Below are positions 7,208 through 15,405 of a stretch of 64,000 nucleotides of DNA, piece by piece. Within the stretch, counting starts at the first letter, position 1. The number at the start of each line of letters is the position of its first letter. The stretch is from Murinocardiopsis flavida (lineage in GTDB: Bacteria > Actinomycetota > Actinomycetes > Streptosporangiales > Streptosporangiaceae), in NCBI RefSeq assembly GCF_003014485.1, contig NZ_PYGA01000029.1, positions 1 to 64,000 on the forward strand, in the 5' to 3' direction. The position numbers and the translations under genes were made by a program. The notes beneath the pieces were generated by a model. The model searched no databases. It worked only from the letters and a program-made list of their open reading frames with translations, and was not told the DNA's origin.

Positions 7208-8366
7208 CCACCCACACCTTCCCGGCACGCACCCCGCCGCCTCCACACCGCGCGCGGTCGCCGATGCCTTCGATCCGGCGCGGCTGACCCAAGCGCGCCA
7301 GCTCACGACCCTGACCAAGAAGGAGGTCGCCGAGCACATCGGCGTGAGCCCGGCCGCCGTGGGCCAGTACGAGACCGGAAGCACCCGGCCCCGCGCCGAC
7401 CTCATCCCGAAACTGGCCGACCTCTTCGACGTGCCGATCGTGTTCTTCCTGGCCGGGCGCCCGCACGGCAAGCTGGACGCCTCCATGGCCTACTTCCGGA
7501 GCCTGCGCTCGACCCGCAGCTTCCACCGCGACCGCGCCGCCAGCTACGTCGGCCAGATCTGGGAGCTGACCTACGCCCTGGAGAAGCACGTCCAACTGCC
7601 CCCGGTCGACCTGCCCGGGTTCAGCGGCGGCGAGATCCACCCCGGCACCGACCTGCCCACCGACCCGGCCGCGGCCGCCGCGGCGCTGCGCAGGCACTGG
7701 AGCCTGGGCACCGGACCGGTCACCCACCTGGTACGGCGGATGGAGGCCCACGGCATCGTCGTGATCGCCCCGGCCGAGGCCGACCCGACCGCGCCGAGCG
7801 TGGACGCGTTCTCCACCTGCCGGCTGCCGCGCCCCCTGGTCGTGCTCACCGCCAACCGCGCCGACGACGTCTACCGGCACCGCTTCACCGCCGCCCACGA
7901 ACTCGGCCACCTCATCCTGCACGCCGACATCGCCCCCGGCGACCACCGCCAGGAGCGCGAGGCCGACGCCTTCGCCGCGGAGTTCCTCACCCCCCGCGCC
8001 AGCATCGCCGACCTGCTGCCGCGCCGGATGGACTTCACCCGGCTGGCGGGACTCCAGCGCACCTGGGGGGTGTCGGTGAAATCGCTGATCTACCGGTGCC
8101 GCGAACTCGACCGGATCTCCGATGCCACCGCGAGCCGCGCTTACCAGCGCCTGCACCGGCTCTCGGTCACCCCGGGGTTTCGCCCCGAGCCGGTCAGCGG
8201 CTACCCCGGCGAGCAGCCCGTGATGCTGCGCCAGGCATTCGACCTGGCCACGTCCACGACCGGGACGAGCCTTCGACGGTTGGCGGCCGAACTCGCGTGG
8301 AAACCGCAGCGCGTCCTCGACTTGCTGGGAGTGGCCGACACCCGACCGGTCCTGCGACTCGTCTGA
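7194..8366 (+). CDS. XRE-family regulator fused to an ImmA/IrrE zinc protease
   Basis: The ATG at 7194, inside the end of the previous gene, gives a 390-residue protein; the frame is open further upstream but only as antisense-like sequence. Residues about 28-85 form an XRE HTH (KKEVAEHIGVSPAAVGQYET). Residues about 220-275 carry the gluzincin site HELGH (235-239) and the following EREADAFAAEFL. The C-terminus is helical. Proteins of this architecture cleave or bind a repressor or antitoxin to relieve repression, as in ICEBs1 and RES/Xre-like systems. Here it probably controls a nearby mobile element or its own pair. Confidence 0.85.
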   Translation: MTRTDHPHLPGTHPAASTPRAVADAFDPARLTQARQLTTLTKKEVAEHIGVSPAAVGQYETGSTRPRADLIPKLADLFDVPIVFFLAGRPHGKLDASMAYFRSLRSTRSFHRDRAASYVGQIWELTYALEKHVQLPPVDLPGFSGGEIHPGTDLPTDPAAAAAALRRHWSLGTGPVTHLVRRMEAHGIVVIAPAEADPTAPSVDAFSTCRLPRPLVVLTANRADDVYRHRFTAAHELGHLILHADIAPGDHRQEREADAFAAEFLTPRASIADLLPRRMDFTRLAGLQRTWGVSVKSLIYRCRELDRISDATASRAYQRLHRLSVTPGFRPEPVSGYPGEQPVMLRQAFDLATSTTGTSLRRLAAELAWKPQRVLDLLGVADTRPVLRLV

Positions 8367-9178
8367 GGCACGGTCGCCCCGGAGCCGCTGTCGCCTCCAC
8401 GGGGCGGCCAGACCCGGGCCGACAGCAGACAACACGGGGGCGAACCATCGAGCCAGCTCCGACCACCAGCGGGGCGCCGGACAGGGCGACCCGTGCCCGG
8501 CTGGCGGTCGTTCAGACAACAATCCCGCGGCGGGGCGGCTCACCCCGAGTGGGTGAGCGGCCCGGTCCCGGTGCCACAGGCCGGACCGCTGTGCGCCCGT
8601 GGCCCCGCCGATACCCAGCGTCGCGTCGTGGCGGTGCCGGGCGAAGCGGGCCGCGTTCTGACCGATCTCGGCCCCTAAGCCTGCACCGAGGGTCCGATGG
8701 CGCGCAGGTAATGTGCTGTGCCCGGCAGGCGTGCTGCCGGGCACAGCGTGGTTGTACCCCGTGCGGGGTCCTGGCCGCGAACTGCCGGCCCGGATCCAGA
8801 CTCGCCCGAGGGCCCGGGTGTGCGCCACCCGGATGCCGCGCCTGTGGACAAGCACACCGAATCCCCCGGCCCGTCCCGCCGGTGGAGGCGATGCGGTCGT
8901 GCCCCCGAACGTCGACGCCGTTGACCGCGATCGCCGCGACGAGGCCCGTCCGCCCCGCGCCGACCCCCTAACTGTGGGTTGGCGCGCCGAGGGAGCGCGC
9001 CCGCGCCTGCGCACCGGACCGGCGCCGGGGGCACCGTGCCGCGCGGGATCCCCTCGCGGGTGGGCACCGCCGATCGGTGACGGGCAACCCGCGCCAGGGC
9101 TCGTCCTCTGTGTTCACCAGTTCGACCAGGCGCGTCGCGACTCGCGGGCGCGTTTCCTTCTACTGCGGCCGAGACCGG
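8367..9178. other. Gene-free stretch
   Basis: No ORF here has a recognisable domain or convincing start. The only structure seen is the hairpin at 8715-8747. The overlapping ORFs on both strands have Arg/Pro/Gly-rich shadow composition. Confidence 0.5.
8715..8747. terminator. 13-bp hairpin, terminator-like
   Basis: Arms 8715-8727 and 8735-8747 (GCTGTGCCCGGCA and its complement) pair perfectly around a 7-base loop. No T tract follows. It may end the XRE-ImmA transcript. Confidence 0.5.
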
Positions 9179-9676
9179 TCACGGTGCACCACCACCGCCC
9201 GGCGGCGGCCTGCCGCGGTTGGGCCGGATGCTGCGCGGGTCGTAATGCCAGGCCACACGCACCGGCCACACCGCATCCGGCGCATTGACATGGGTGAGGA
9301 CCACCCATCCCACCGGCGTCCGCCCCCATGCGAGGACGGCGGCGGGCGCCCATTGGGCCCGGTAGCGCACCCAGCAGGCGGGGTGGCGCGGCGGGACGGT
9401 CATCGGCGGGGCGCGGCGGCGGTCCACCGGGATCGCGTCCGGTGGGCGCCGCGTGATGGTCGCGGGGTCGTAGCGGTAGATGCCCGCGGTGCCGGTGTCG
9501 ATGCGGGTGATGTGGACCTGCCACTCCCCGGCGCGGGTGCGGCGCTGCGTGGTGAGGACCCTGGCACGCCAGCGCCCATCGAGGCGGACCCAGACCTCGC
9601 GGTGGCGCACGAGCGCGGGGTCGGACGCCCAGGTGTGCTCCACCCGCTCGGTGTCCCTCCTGTCTCCACTGGCCAC
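9179..9676 (-). CDS. Uncharacterised protein with an internal duplication
   Basis: This 165-residue protein contains two related halves. Residues 28-75 (VWVRLDGRWRARVL, then GEWQVHITRI, then YRYDPATI) match 100-150 (CWVRYRAQWAPAAVL, then VGWVVLTHV, then WHYDPRSI). Each looks like a small beta-barrel module. The GTG start at 9676 has no ribosome-binding site. A TATTGT box lies six bases upstream, which fits a leaderless transcript. It is divergent from the zinc-ribbon gene at 9723. Function unknown. Confidence 0.6.
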   Translation of the reverse strand: MASGDRRDTERVEHTWASDPALVRHREVWVRLDGRWRARVLTTQRRTRAGEWQVHITRIDTGTAGIYRYDPATITRRPPDAIPVDRRRAPPMTVPPRHPACWVRYRAQWAPAAVLAWGRTPVGWVVLTHVNAPDAVWPVRVAWHYDPRSIRPNRGRPPPGGGGAP

Positions 9677-9722
9677 GGTGCAACAATAGAACGCCAGTTC
9701 GATTCAAGGATGGAGGAGTTCC

Positions 9723-9953
9723 GTGGCGACGCACCGGTCCCGAGACGGCCTCGGGTGGGTCTATGCGCTGGTGTGCTCCGAATGCGGGCGCCGGCACACC
9801 CACGAGCACGGGGTGACCCGTACGGCCTCCGACGCGCGGGCGGCCGCCCGGATCGACGGGTGGCGCGCGCTCAACAACGCCAGTGCCCGCCAGTTCAAAC
9901 CCGACTTGTGCAGACAGTGCCGGGCGCCACGGTCGAACGTGACCGGCGCCTGA
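9723..9953 (+). CDS. Small zinc-ribbon protein
   Basis: This 76-residue protein has a GTG start and a GGAGGAG ribosome-binding site at about 9711. Two CxxC pairs (CSECG near residue 18 and CRQCR near 63) would bind zinc. A helix between them contains ARAAARIDGWRAL. It belongs to the small zinc-binding proteins common on actinobacterial plasmids and phages; the exact role is unknown. It begins a run of small genes with phage-like features. Confidence 0.6.
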   Translation: MATHRSRDGLGWVYALVCSECGRRHTHEHGVTRTASDARAAARIDGWRALNNASARQFKPDLCRQCRAPRSNVTGA

Positions 9954-10038
9954 ATAGCTCGGCCTTCCCGGTCACCCGGGCCAACGTCCCGTCCTCGGGA
10001 TTCCCGCGCCCGCAGACAGACCCGTCCCTCCGCACAGG

Positions 10039-10305
10039 CTGACGGACGAAGCCGCCAAGCCACGCGCCGAGCAGGAGTTTCCCGAAGACCTGACCGCCAG
10101 GCCAAGCGTCAACGCGCTGGCGACCTGCACCACCCCCGGTTGTACGGCTGAAGACGTCCGTGCCGAGGTGGTGCTGCACGAGAACGCGAACGGCCTCTAC
10201 TGGGTGGTGTGCGGACCCTGCGACAACCCGGTCAACGACCTGGTCGGGGTGTTCGACGACGGCGATTACCCACTGCCAGTGCCCGAACCTGGGGCACGGG
10301 CATGA
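10039..10305 (+). CDS. Phage/ICE-type small cysteine protein with a non-standard start
   Basis: An 88-codon frame ends TGA at 10303-10305 and overlaps the next ATG. It carries TTPGCTAEDV and YWVVCGPCDNPV, giving a C-x(n)-CxxC zinc-like pattern known from actinophage accessory proteins. The frame is open from a TAG near 9955. It has no ATG, GTG or TTG before the conserved part, so CTG at 10039 is the best start. Either CTG is used, or the start was lost by mutation. It forms a unit with the broken phage-type gene that follows. Confidence 0.5.
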   Translation: MTDEAAKPRAEQEFPEDLTARPSVNALATCTTPGCTAEDVRAEVVLHENANGLYWVVCGPCDNPVNDLVGVFDDGDYPLPVPEPGARA

Positions 10306-10885
10306 GCACCGACTCGCTGCGGTTTCTCCAGACAATTGCCGCCTACACCCATACCAAGGAGAAGAACTCCTCGGCGGCTCGCAGGCTACGCCTGGCCACG
10401 ATCGACCCCGCATTCGACCCGGCAGCGTTCCTACGAGGAGCCAACCCGAGGGCAAATCGACATTCACCGGCAAGGGATACCCGGTGCTGCCTCCCTACTG
10501 GTCGCCCCCCGGCGGCCGGGTGGTGCTCCTGCCTGTCTGAACTACCTACCTCATTGTCGGATCCATTGGCGAAGCACCGTCCGCCCAGGTTCGCGGCGAC
10601 CTCGCGGTCACCGGGGCGCTGGCCAGCGGGTCGATGGCAATGGACACCGTCGACGTCGTCCACGCCTCCGGCGCCTCAGGCACCCTCCAAACCGCACCCA
10701 TCACCTACGGGCCACTGGCCGGCGCCGGGCCAACGTACGTGTTCTGCACCGCACTAACCACCGGCACCACGGTCGCCGATGTCCACGCCGCCGAGGTCAC
10801 GCCCCACTTAGCGACCGTCGGCGTCGTGCGCACCACCACCAATGTCACCACCACGGTGCAATGGTTAGCAACCCGCGGCGCATGA
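10302..10885 (+). pseudogene. Phage structural-type gene with frameshift and nonsense codon
   Basis: The frame opened by ATG at 10302 (MSTDSLRFLQTIAAY) runs to about 10450 (FDPAAFLRGANP). The sense then moves to the frame reading GKSTFTGKGYPVLPPYW and GGRVVLLPV. A TGA at 10538-10540 stands where family members have glycine, and the same frame continues TTYLIVGSIGEAPSAQVRGD to a stop at 10885. One single-base shift plus one GGA-to-TGA change would restore about 190 codons. The YPVLPPYW and VVLLPV-G-TTYLIVGS pattern resembles small tail/capsid-accessory proteins of actinophages. It is a prophage remnant. Confidence 0.6.
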
Positions 10886-10993
10886 AGTTTCCGAAATCCA
10901 TTCCTCGAATATCCGGATGCTATACATCATAAAATAATGGGTTGGCAATATCTTCTGGTGCTTCTCTGTGGAGTCATCGGAATTATGAAATAT

Positions 10994-11491
10994 TCATTCT
11001 TTGGGGAGTTCCGGTTGGCGCCGCACCACCTGATTCGTCCTGGTGTCAGGCGTTATGTCGTCGGAACCGAATATGGTTGGTGGTTGGTTTTCCAAATCGA
11101 CTATTTGGTTTGCAATGTGAGCCAATTCATCAATTATTAGAATGTGTTTGATTCTATTCGATTCAATTTCTGCTGGTGTTGCTCGTGTGCCTGGAGTGTT
11201 CTTTTCTATTTCTGTGATTTGATGGGCGCCCCAGAAGAGGCAGGCGGCGAAGTAGGTCCCTTTGGTGAGGCGGGTTATGGGGGTTGCGGCGTCGCCGTGG
11301 AGGAATTCGTGGAGGTCGGCGAGCCATGCGCGCTCGTCGTCGCGGCGGACGTTCGCAGGGAGGCGTCGTGCCGCGAGCTTGACCAGGGCCTGGGGGATTT
11401 GGTCAAGCCGCGTCCGGGCTTCCTTGCTGATCATGTCCGAGAGGATCGTTAGCGCCAGGGCGCCGACAATTGCACCGACCACGGCAATCAT
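10994..11491 (-). CDS. Membrane-anchored protein of unknown function, PadR partner
   Basis: The ATG at 11491 overlaps the PadR stop (ATGA) and is better than the upstream in-frame start. The 165-residue product begins with one membrane helix (MIAVVGAIVGALALTILSDM). A helical region with ERAWLADLHEFL and a hydrophobic YFAACLFWG segment follows. The C-terminal third is encoded by DNA far richer in AT than the neighbourhood, a sign of foreign origin. Small membrane proteins with the WLADLHEFL segment commonly follow PadR genes in actinomycetes. Function unknown. Confidence 0.7.
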   Translation of the reverse strand: MIAVVGAIVGALALTILSDMISKEARTRLDQIPQALVKLAARRLPANVRRDDERAWLADLHEFLHGDAATPITRLTKGTYFAACLFWGAHQITEIEKNTPGTRATPAEIESNRIKHILIIDELAHIANQIVDLENQPPTIFGSDDITPDTRTNQVVRRQPELPKE

Positions 11492-11823
11492 GCGGTGCCT
11501 TCCTGGTGGCCGAGTCGGAACCTCCGGGCGCCAGGCCATATCTGTGCGTGGAGTTCGGCAAGGCCGATACGGGCCGATGAAGCACCGTTGGCGGTGATCG
11601 TATAGAAGCGCCTGGCCGGTCGCCCCTCGGCTTCCTCGTCGATGTCCTCAAACTCGCTGGTGAGCCACTCTGCTTTCTCAAGGCGGGCGAGTATCGGGTA
11701 TAGGGTGCCGCTGGCAAGTTGCGTATCGCGCATGAGGTCGAAGCCGTAGCGCGGGGCTGATGCGTCTTCAAGGAATGCTTTCAGGACCTTAGCCACGGTG
11801 ATGGTGATCTTCACATCGTGCAT
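11488..11823 (-). CDS. PadR-family transcriptional regulator
   Basis: This 111-residue winged-HTH protein has the PadR signature YGFDLMRDTQLASGTLYPIL at about residues 26-45. It is followed by LEKAEWLTSEFED and the wing GRPARRFYTIT. The C-terminal dimer helix is short, as in PadR subfamily 2. The ATG at 11823 has no clear ribosome-binding site and the upstream DNA contains CTATGTAGAG. It overlaps the membrane-protein gene by four bases and presumably represses both, possibly in response to a small ligand. Confidence 0.85.
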   Translation of the reverse strand: MHDVKITITVAKVLKAFLEDASAPRYGFDLMRDTQLASGTLYPILARLEKAEWLTSEFEDIDEEAEGRPARRFYTITANGASSARIGLAELHAQIWPGARRFRLGHQEGTA

Positions 11824-12069
11824 GGTGCCAACTCTACATAGGGTGCTGGCGGTGTCAGTCCACTGAGGGCTTCGGGCCCGCCTGCACTTGACGGCGGGCG
11901 AGCATGTGCAAACGAGTGCATCCCCTCGAGGCTGTGAACGCAGGGTGGGTCGTGCGTCCTCATCGCTCCTACGAGGAGCAGCAATACGGCCCGATCGACC
12001 TAGTCAGGGACCGCTTACTGTGCGGTCTGTGCCGAAAGAAGACTCGTCGGGCGGGCGTCGCACGTCGCT

Positions 12070-12093
12070 CGGTGAGCCCTCCAGGGCTCACCG
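12070..12093. terminator. 11-bp hairpin between PadR and the AICE
   Basis: CGGTGAGCCCT (12070-12080) and its exact complement (12083-12093) are separated by two bases. A second, weaker stem pairs 12111-12117 with 12138-12144. No gene is supported between 11824 and 12188; an ORF through here ends in the tRNA-derived att sequence. Confidence 0.45.
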
Positions 12094-12188
12094 ATCCGGA
12101 TAAAGGCGGTGCAATCCAGTGCAACTCGGCAGAACCCGGATTGCAGCCCCAGGTCATAGCGTGTTTGCGCAGGTCAGTCGGGCGTAGT

Positions 12189-12218
12189 GCGCGGGTTCGA
12201 TTCCCGTCATCCGCTCCA
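12189..12218 (+). repeat. AICE attachment repeat, int side
   Basis: Thirty bases identical to 21453-21482 match the T-arm and acceptor 3' end of a tRNA-Gly (GGTTCGATTCCCGTCATCCG, then CTCCA). The 5' part of the tRNA is not present upstream, so this junction is not a working tRNA gene. Confidence 0.85.
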
Positions 12219-12225
12219 CAGCACA

Positions 12226-12264
12226 AAGGCCCAGGTCAGGGAGTAAATCCCGAACCTGGGCCTT
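12226..12264. terminator. Hairpin after int
   Basis: AAGGCCCAGGT (12226-12236) pairs with ACCTGGGCCTT (12254-12264), with an inner GGG/CCC pairing. It lies between the att repeat and the 3' end of int and could act in both directions. Confidence 0.65.
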
Positions 12265-12292
12265 CGTCGTTTCCGGGGTTGTGACCAGGCGC

Positions 12293-12312
12293 CGTGCCAT
12301 ACACGTGCCACA
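12293..12312. promoter_or_regulatory. Candidate arm-type integrase site, left
   Basis: CGTGCCATACACGTGCCACA contains two direct GTGCCAYA units 11 bases apart. The same arrangement with the C/T swapped occurs at 21318-21337 near the other end, which suggests paired Int or Xis binding sites. Confidence 0.45.
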
Positions 12313-12326
12313 GCCACGGACCGTGA

Positions 12327-13511
12327 CTACCCGCGCCGGACGGCCATGGGCGGCGGGTCGTCGCCGTCGTCGTCCCCGTTCTCGGATGCGTCGTCCGGTG
12401 TCTCGCGCGAGCGCCGAAGTTCCTCGGACGCCCGTTCACCGAGGAGGTCCGCCAGTTCGCGAGCCCGATCGTCCCGAGCGTGCAGGTAGATCAACGCGGC
12501 CCGCGTGCTGGAGTGGCCCATGCGGTTCATCAGCTCCCGGAGCGACGCCCCGGCTTCGGCGGCGAAGGTGTTCCCGGTGTGCCGAAGGTCGTGCAGGTGG
12601 ACCCCTTGGAGCCCCACCGCCTTGCACGCGTCGGCCCAGTACTTCGTGAAGTTCGCCCGCCGGAGCTGGTTGCCCTTGACCCCGACGAAGACGAAGCCGT
12701 GCGGCCCGCCCTGGGAGTACTCGGCGAGGTGTCGCTTCAGATCATCGATGATCAGCGACGGAAGCGCGACCTTTCGGTATCCCGCCTTGGACTTGGGGGT
12801 GCCCTTGATCAGCTCGCCCACGTCGTAGACGGTTTCGCGGACGGCCACCGTGCGCGCGTCGAGGTCGAGGTGCGCGCGCCGGAGACCCGCCAACTCGCCC
12901 CAACGCAGACTGCCGAACGTCGCGAGCAGAACGAGCGCCCGGTACCGCGGCTTGATCGCGTCGGCCAGCTTGAACACCTCGGGTACCGAGAGCACCGGGC
13001 GTTCCTCGCTGAACTCCTGGCCGGCACCCTCGATCTGACAGGGGTTCTCCCTGATCATCTTGTCCCGGACGGCGGTGTTCAGGATCGCCCGCATGAGCCG
13101 GTACGCCTTGGCGATCATGTTTGCCGAGACCTTGGCCTTGCGGCGGGACGCGCGCCAGCGCCGGACGTCGGCCTCGCGGATGTCGCGCAGCAGCTCGTTC
13201 GCGAACGTCGGGTACAGGTGCAGCCGCAACAAGACCTCGTACGTCTGCCGGGTCTTCGGCGACAGGTCGCGCTGTTCCATCCATTCGTCCGCGTACTCAC
13301 GGAAGAGCATGACCCCGGCGTCCGGGTCGAACCAGTCGCCCTGCGCGATCTCTGCCTCTTTGAGCGTGAGCCAGCGCTGTGCCGCCTTCTTCGTCGGGAA
13401 CGTGGTGGGAGCTTCGCGGAGCCGTCCATCGGGACCCCGATAGCGCGCCTGATAGCGCCCGGACGGCAGCACGCGGATGTTGCCGAATGCCCGCTCCTTG
13501 TTGCCCGCCAT
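12327..13511 (-). CDS. int: Tyrosine recombinase (AICE integrase)
   Basis: This protein of about 394 residues would insert and excise the element at the tRNA-Gly site. The N-terminal arm/SAM-like domain spans about residues 10-160. The catalytic domain shows Arg204 (FGSLRWGELAGL), His308-Arg311 (HLHDLRHTGNTF), His334 (MGHSS) and Tyr343 (ALIYLHA). The ATG at 13511 shares its A with the xis stop (TGATG); a GTG at 13514 is an alternative. Its 3' end faces the 12189 att repeat, the usual AICE layout. All catalytic residues are intact. Confidence 0.93.
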   Translation of the reverse strand: MAGNKERAFGNIRVLPSGRYQARYRGPDGRLREAPTTFPTKKAAQRWLTLKEAEIAQGDWFDPDAGVMLFREYADEWMEQRDLSPKTRQTYEVLLRLHLYPTFANELLRDIREADVRRWRASRRKAKVSANMIAKAYRLMRAILNTAVRDKMIRENPCQIEGAGQEFSEERPVLSVPEVFKLADAIKPRYRALVLLATFGSLRWGELAGLRRAHLDLDARTVAVRETVYDVGELIKGTPKSKAGYRKVALPSLIIDDLKRHLAEYSQGGPHGFVFVGVKGNQLRRANFTKYWADACKAVGLQGVHLHDLRHTGNTFAAEAGASLRELMNRMGHSSTRAALIYLHARDDRARELADLLGERASEELRRSRETPDDASENGDDDGDDPPPMAVRRG

Positions 13512-13735
13512 CACGCGGCCCCCTTCATGCGCAGCGTCACCGGCTCGACAACACCGGAGGCGATGAAGGCGTTGAGGGACGATTCCGGTACACGTACGTG
13601 CCGACCGATCTTCACGAAGGCGATGCGCCGCTCTTCGATCAGCCGACGCGGGTAACGCACGCTCGTGTTCAGCCGTTCGGCCACCTCTGCCACGGTCAGA
13701 AGCCGACCATCGACGGGGGTTCTATTCGAGGCCAT
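13511..13735 (-). CDS. xis: Excisionase (Xis), MerR-like HTH
   Basis: This 74-residue protein has the helix-turn-helix LLTVAEVAERLNTSVRYPRR LIEE pattern of AICE/plasmid excisionases. IAFVKIGRHVRVPESSLNAF follows, as in AlpA/HTH_17 proteins. It bends DNA at att to favour excision. The ATG at 13735 overlaps the upstream rep stop (TGATG), and its own stop overlaps int. Rep, xis and int are therefore translated as one coupled unit, as in pSAM2. Confidence 0.88.
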   Translation of the reverse strand: MASNRTPVDGRLLTVAEVAERLNTSVRYPRRLIEERRIAFVKIGRHVRVPESSLNAFIASGVVEPVTLRMKGAA

Positions 13736-15405
13736 CACGCCGCCTTACCGGTTGCCGAAGGTTGGTGGGTCTGTCGTGCCGTGTCGAGTTGGGTTCTTCT
13801 CTTGAGTGCTTCGCCGACCGCGCGCAAGAGGCGGTGTTCGCGGGGTGGGACGTCGGGATCGGTGGGGCGTGCCAGCTCCCATGCGGTATCGGTGCTAGCA
13901 ATGGCCACAGGGGATGCGGCATCGGTGTCGGGTTCGGGGTTGGCGGGGTCGATGCCGAGGGTTTGAAGTACCCAGGTGAGGCGGTCGGCCTTGTGGTCGG
14001 CCACCGTTTTGCCGGACCACTTGCGCGAGACCAGGACGCGGCGCCCGGCATAGCCGAGGTGTTCGCGGCGGTGGGCCTTGGAGCGGCAGAACCCGGGCCG
14101 CATCCCTTCCTTGGCGTCTTGGGGCTGGACGCCGTAGCGGAGCCAGTTGGCGCACCGGGGTGAGCAGGGTTCGAACCGCAGTGCCTCAACGAGCCGTTCC
14201 ACGTGCCGTTCCTGCGCCGAGGACTCGACCGCGTGACAGTCGGCGATGTCCTTGGTCAGGTACTTGGCCAGATACCGGACGCACCGGTCGGCATCCTCCG
14301 ACCCCGCCAGCACCCCTTTCGCATCCACTTGGCGGCCGAAGCGGACCACATGCAGAGGTTCGGCATCCGGGTCGGCGTCGAGGTCGTCCAACGCCTGATC
14401 CCAGGTAGGCAGGACCTCGCCCGTGGCCGGGTCGGCGTAGACCCCGGTGTCGGCGTCCCAGGCGGGGAGGTTCGCCCCGTCGTAGACCACCCGATCGGCC
14501 GGAGGCCACCACACCTGGTGGTAGGTCGCGGCGGCGATCTGGCGCAGCTCCGCGCGCGGCAGCGTGCCCCGGGTGGCCATATGCAGGTGCGGGGCCAAGC
14601 GGCGTTGGGGTTCGACGGCGGCGAAGTACTGGATGTCGTATCCGGCGACGCGGCGCAGGTTCTGCACGAACCGGTCGATGAGCTTGGAGAAGTGCAGCGC
14701 ATCGCGGGCAGCCCGCCGGTAGTCATACGTCGAGGGGTCGACCGGTGTGCCGTCGGAGCGCACCCGCCCGTAGGAGTCGAGTGTGAGTGTGAGGAACAGG
14801 GAGGGCCGGAAGGTCTTGCCCGAGTTGGGGTCTTCGTAGGTCTGGCCGACCGTCTTCCGGGTCATGGGGCGTTTGGGCAGGTCGGGTGCGTCTTGGCGGC
14901 GGCGGGTCGAGCGGGTCCGCCGCAGCTTGGGCTCCGAAGCTGGGGAGGGAGCCGCCTTGCCGCGCAGGCCCGAGGCGGTGATCTCCTCGTCCAGGTCCGC
15001 AATCGCGGTGTCCAGCGCAGCGAGGTCGTCGGGGCCGGCACAGCCGGAGGCGGCCAGCGCATCGCGTTCGGCGGTGATGATGGCTCGCTGTTCCACCCAC
15101 GAGCGCTGCACCTCGGACGGCTCATCCGGGGCCACGGTCGGCTCGTCGGTGAGGTGCCAGCCCTCTTCGCACTGCGTGCGCCGGATGGAGCGCTTGCGTT
15201 TCGCGCACGCTGGGCAGCGCGATTCCAGGGTGCTCCCGCACGGCACGTCGATGATCTCGGTACGCCCGGTGCCCAGGTCCGTGCGCCGCAGGGACACCGG
15301 CCGGATGCACACCCCCTTGTCGGCGGCGATGGTCTCGGCGACCTCACGTGCCAGGGGTTGGGCCAGGCGTTCGGCGCGGGTGCTCTTGCCGGTCGGAGTG
15401 GGCAT
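13735..15405 (-). CDS. RepSA-like rolling-circle replication initiator
   Basis: This 556-residue protein resembles RepSA of pSAM2-type AICEs, which nicks the double-strand origin after excision. A CPAC zinc-like pair lies at 64-67. The HUH metal motif is HLH at 273-275 (APHLHMATRG). Before it is SLFLTLTLDSYGRV, and after it the conserved RCVRYLAKYLTKDI that precedes the nicking region. C-terminal residues 420-470 carry CSPRCANWL and GMRPGFCRSKAH. The start overlaps the TraB stop (TGATG). Full length, with no sign of decay. Confidence 0.88.
   Translation of the reverse strand: MPTPTGKSTRAERLAQPLAREVAETIAADKGVCIRPVSLRRTDLGTGRTEIIDVPCGSTLESRCPACAKRKRSIRRTQCEEGWHLTDEPTVAPDEPSEVQRSWVEQRAIITAERDALAASGCAGPDDLAALDTAIADLDEEITASGLRGKAAPSPASEPKLRRTRSTRRRQDAPDLPKRPMTRKTVGQTYEDPNSGKTFRPSLFLTLTLDSYGRVRSDGTPVDPSTYDYRRAARDALHFSKLIDRFVQNLRRVAGYDIQYFAAVEPQRRLAPHLHMATRGTLPRAELRQIAAATYHQVWWPPADRVVYDGANLPAWDADTGVYADPATGEVLPTWDQALDDLDADPDAEPLHVVRFGRQVDAKGVLAGSEDADRCVRYLAKYLTKDIADCHAVESSAQERHVERLVEALRFEPCSPRCANWLRYGVQPQDAKEGMRPGFCRSKAHRREHLGYAGRRVLVSRKWSGKTVADHKADRLTWVLQTLGIDPANPEPDTDAASPVAIASTDTAWELARPTDPDVPPREHRLLRAVGEALKRRTQLDTARQTHQPSATGKAA

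Noticed and set aside
6777-9014. A 745-codon minus-strand ORF
   Set aside because: It is antisense to the XRE-ImmA gene and its partner and has no recognisable domain.
11904-12284. A 126-codon plus-strand ORF running through the left att repeat
   Set aside because: Its end reads ARVRFPSSAP, the usual artefact of translating a tRNA T-arm and acceptor; no domain is visible before it.
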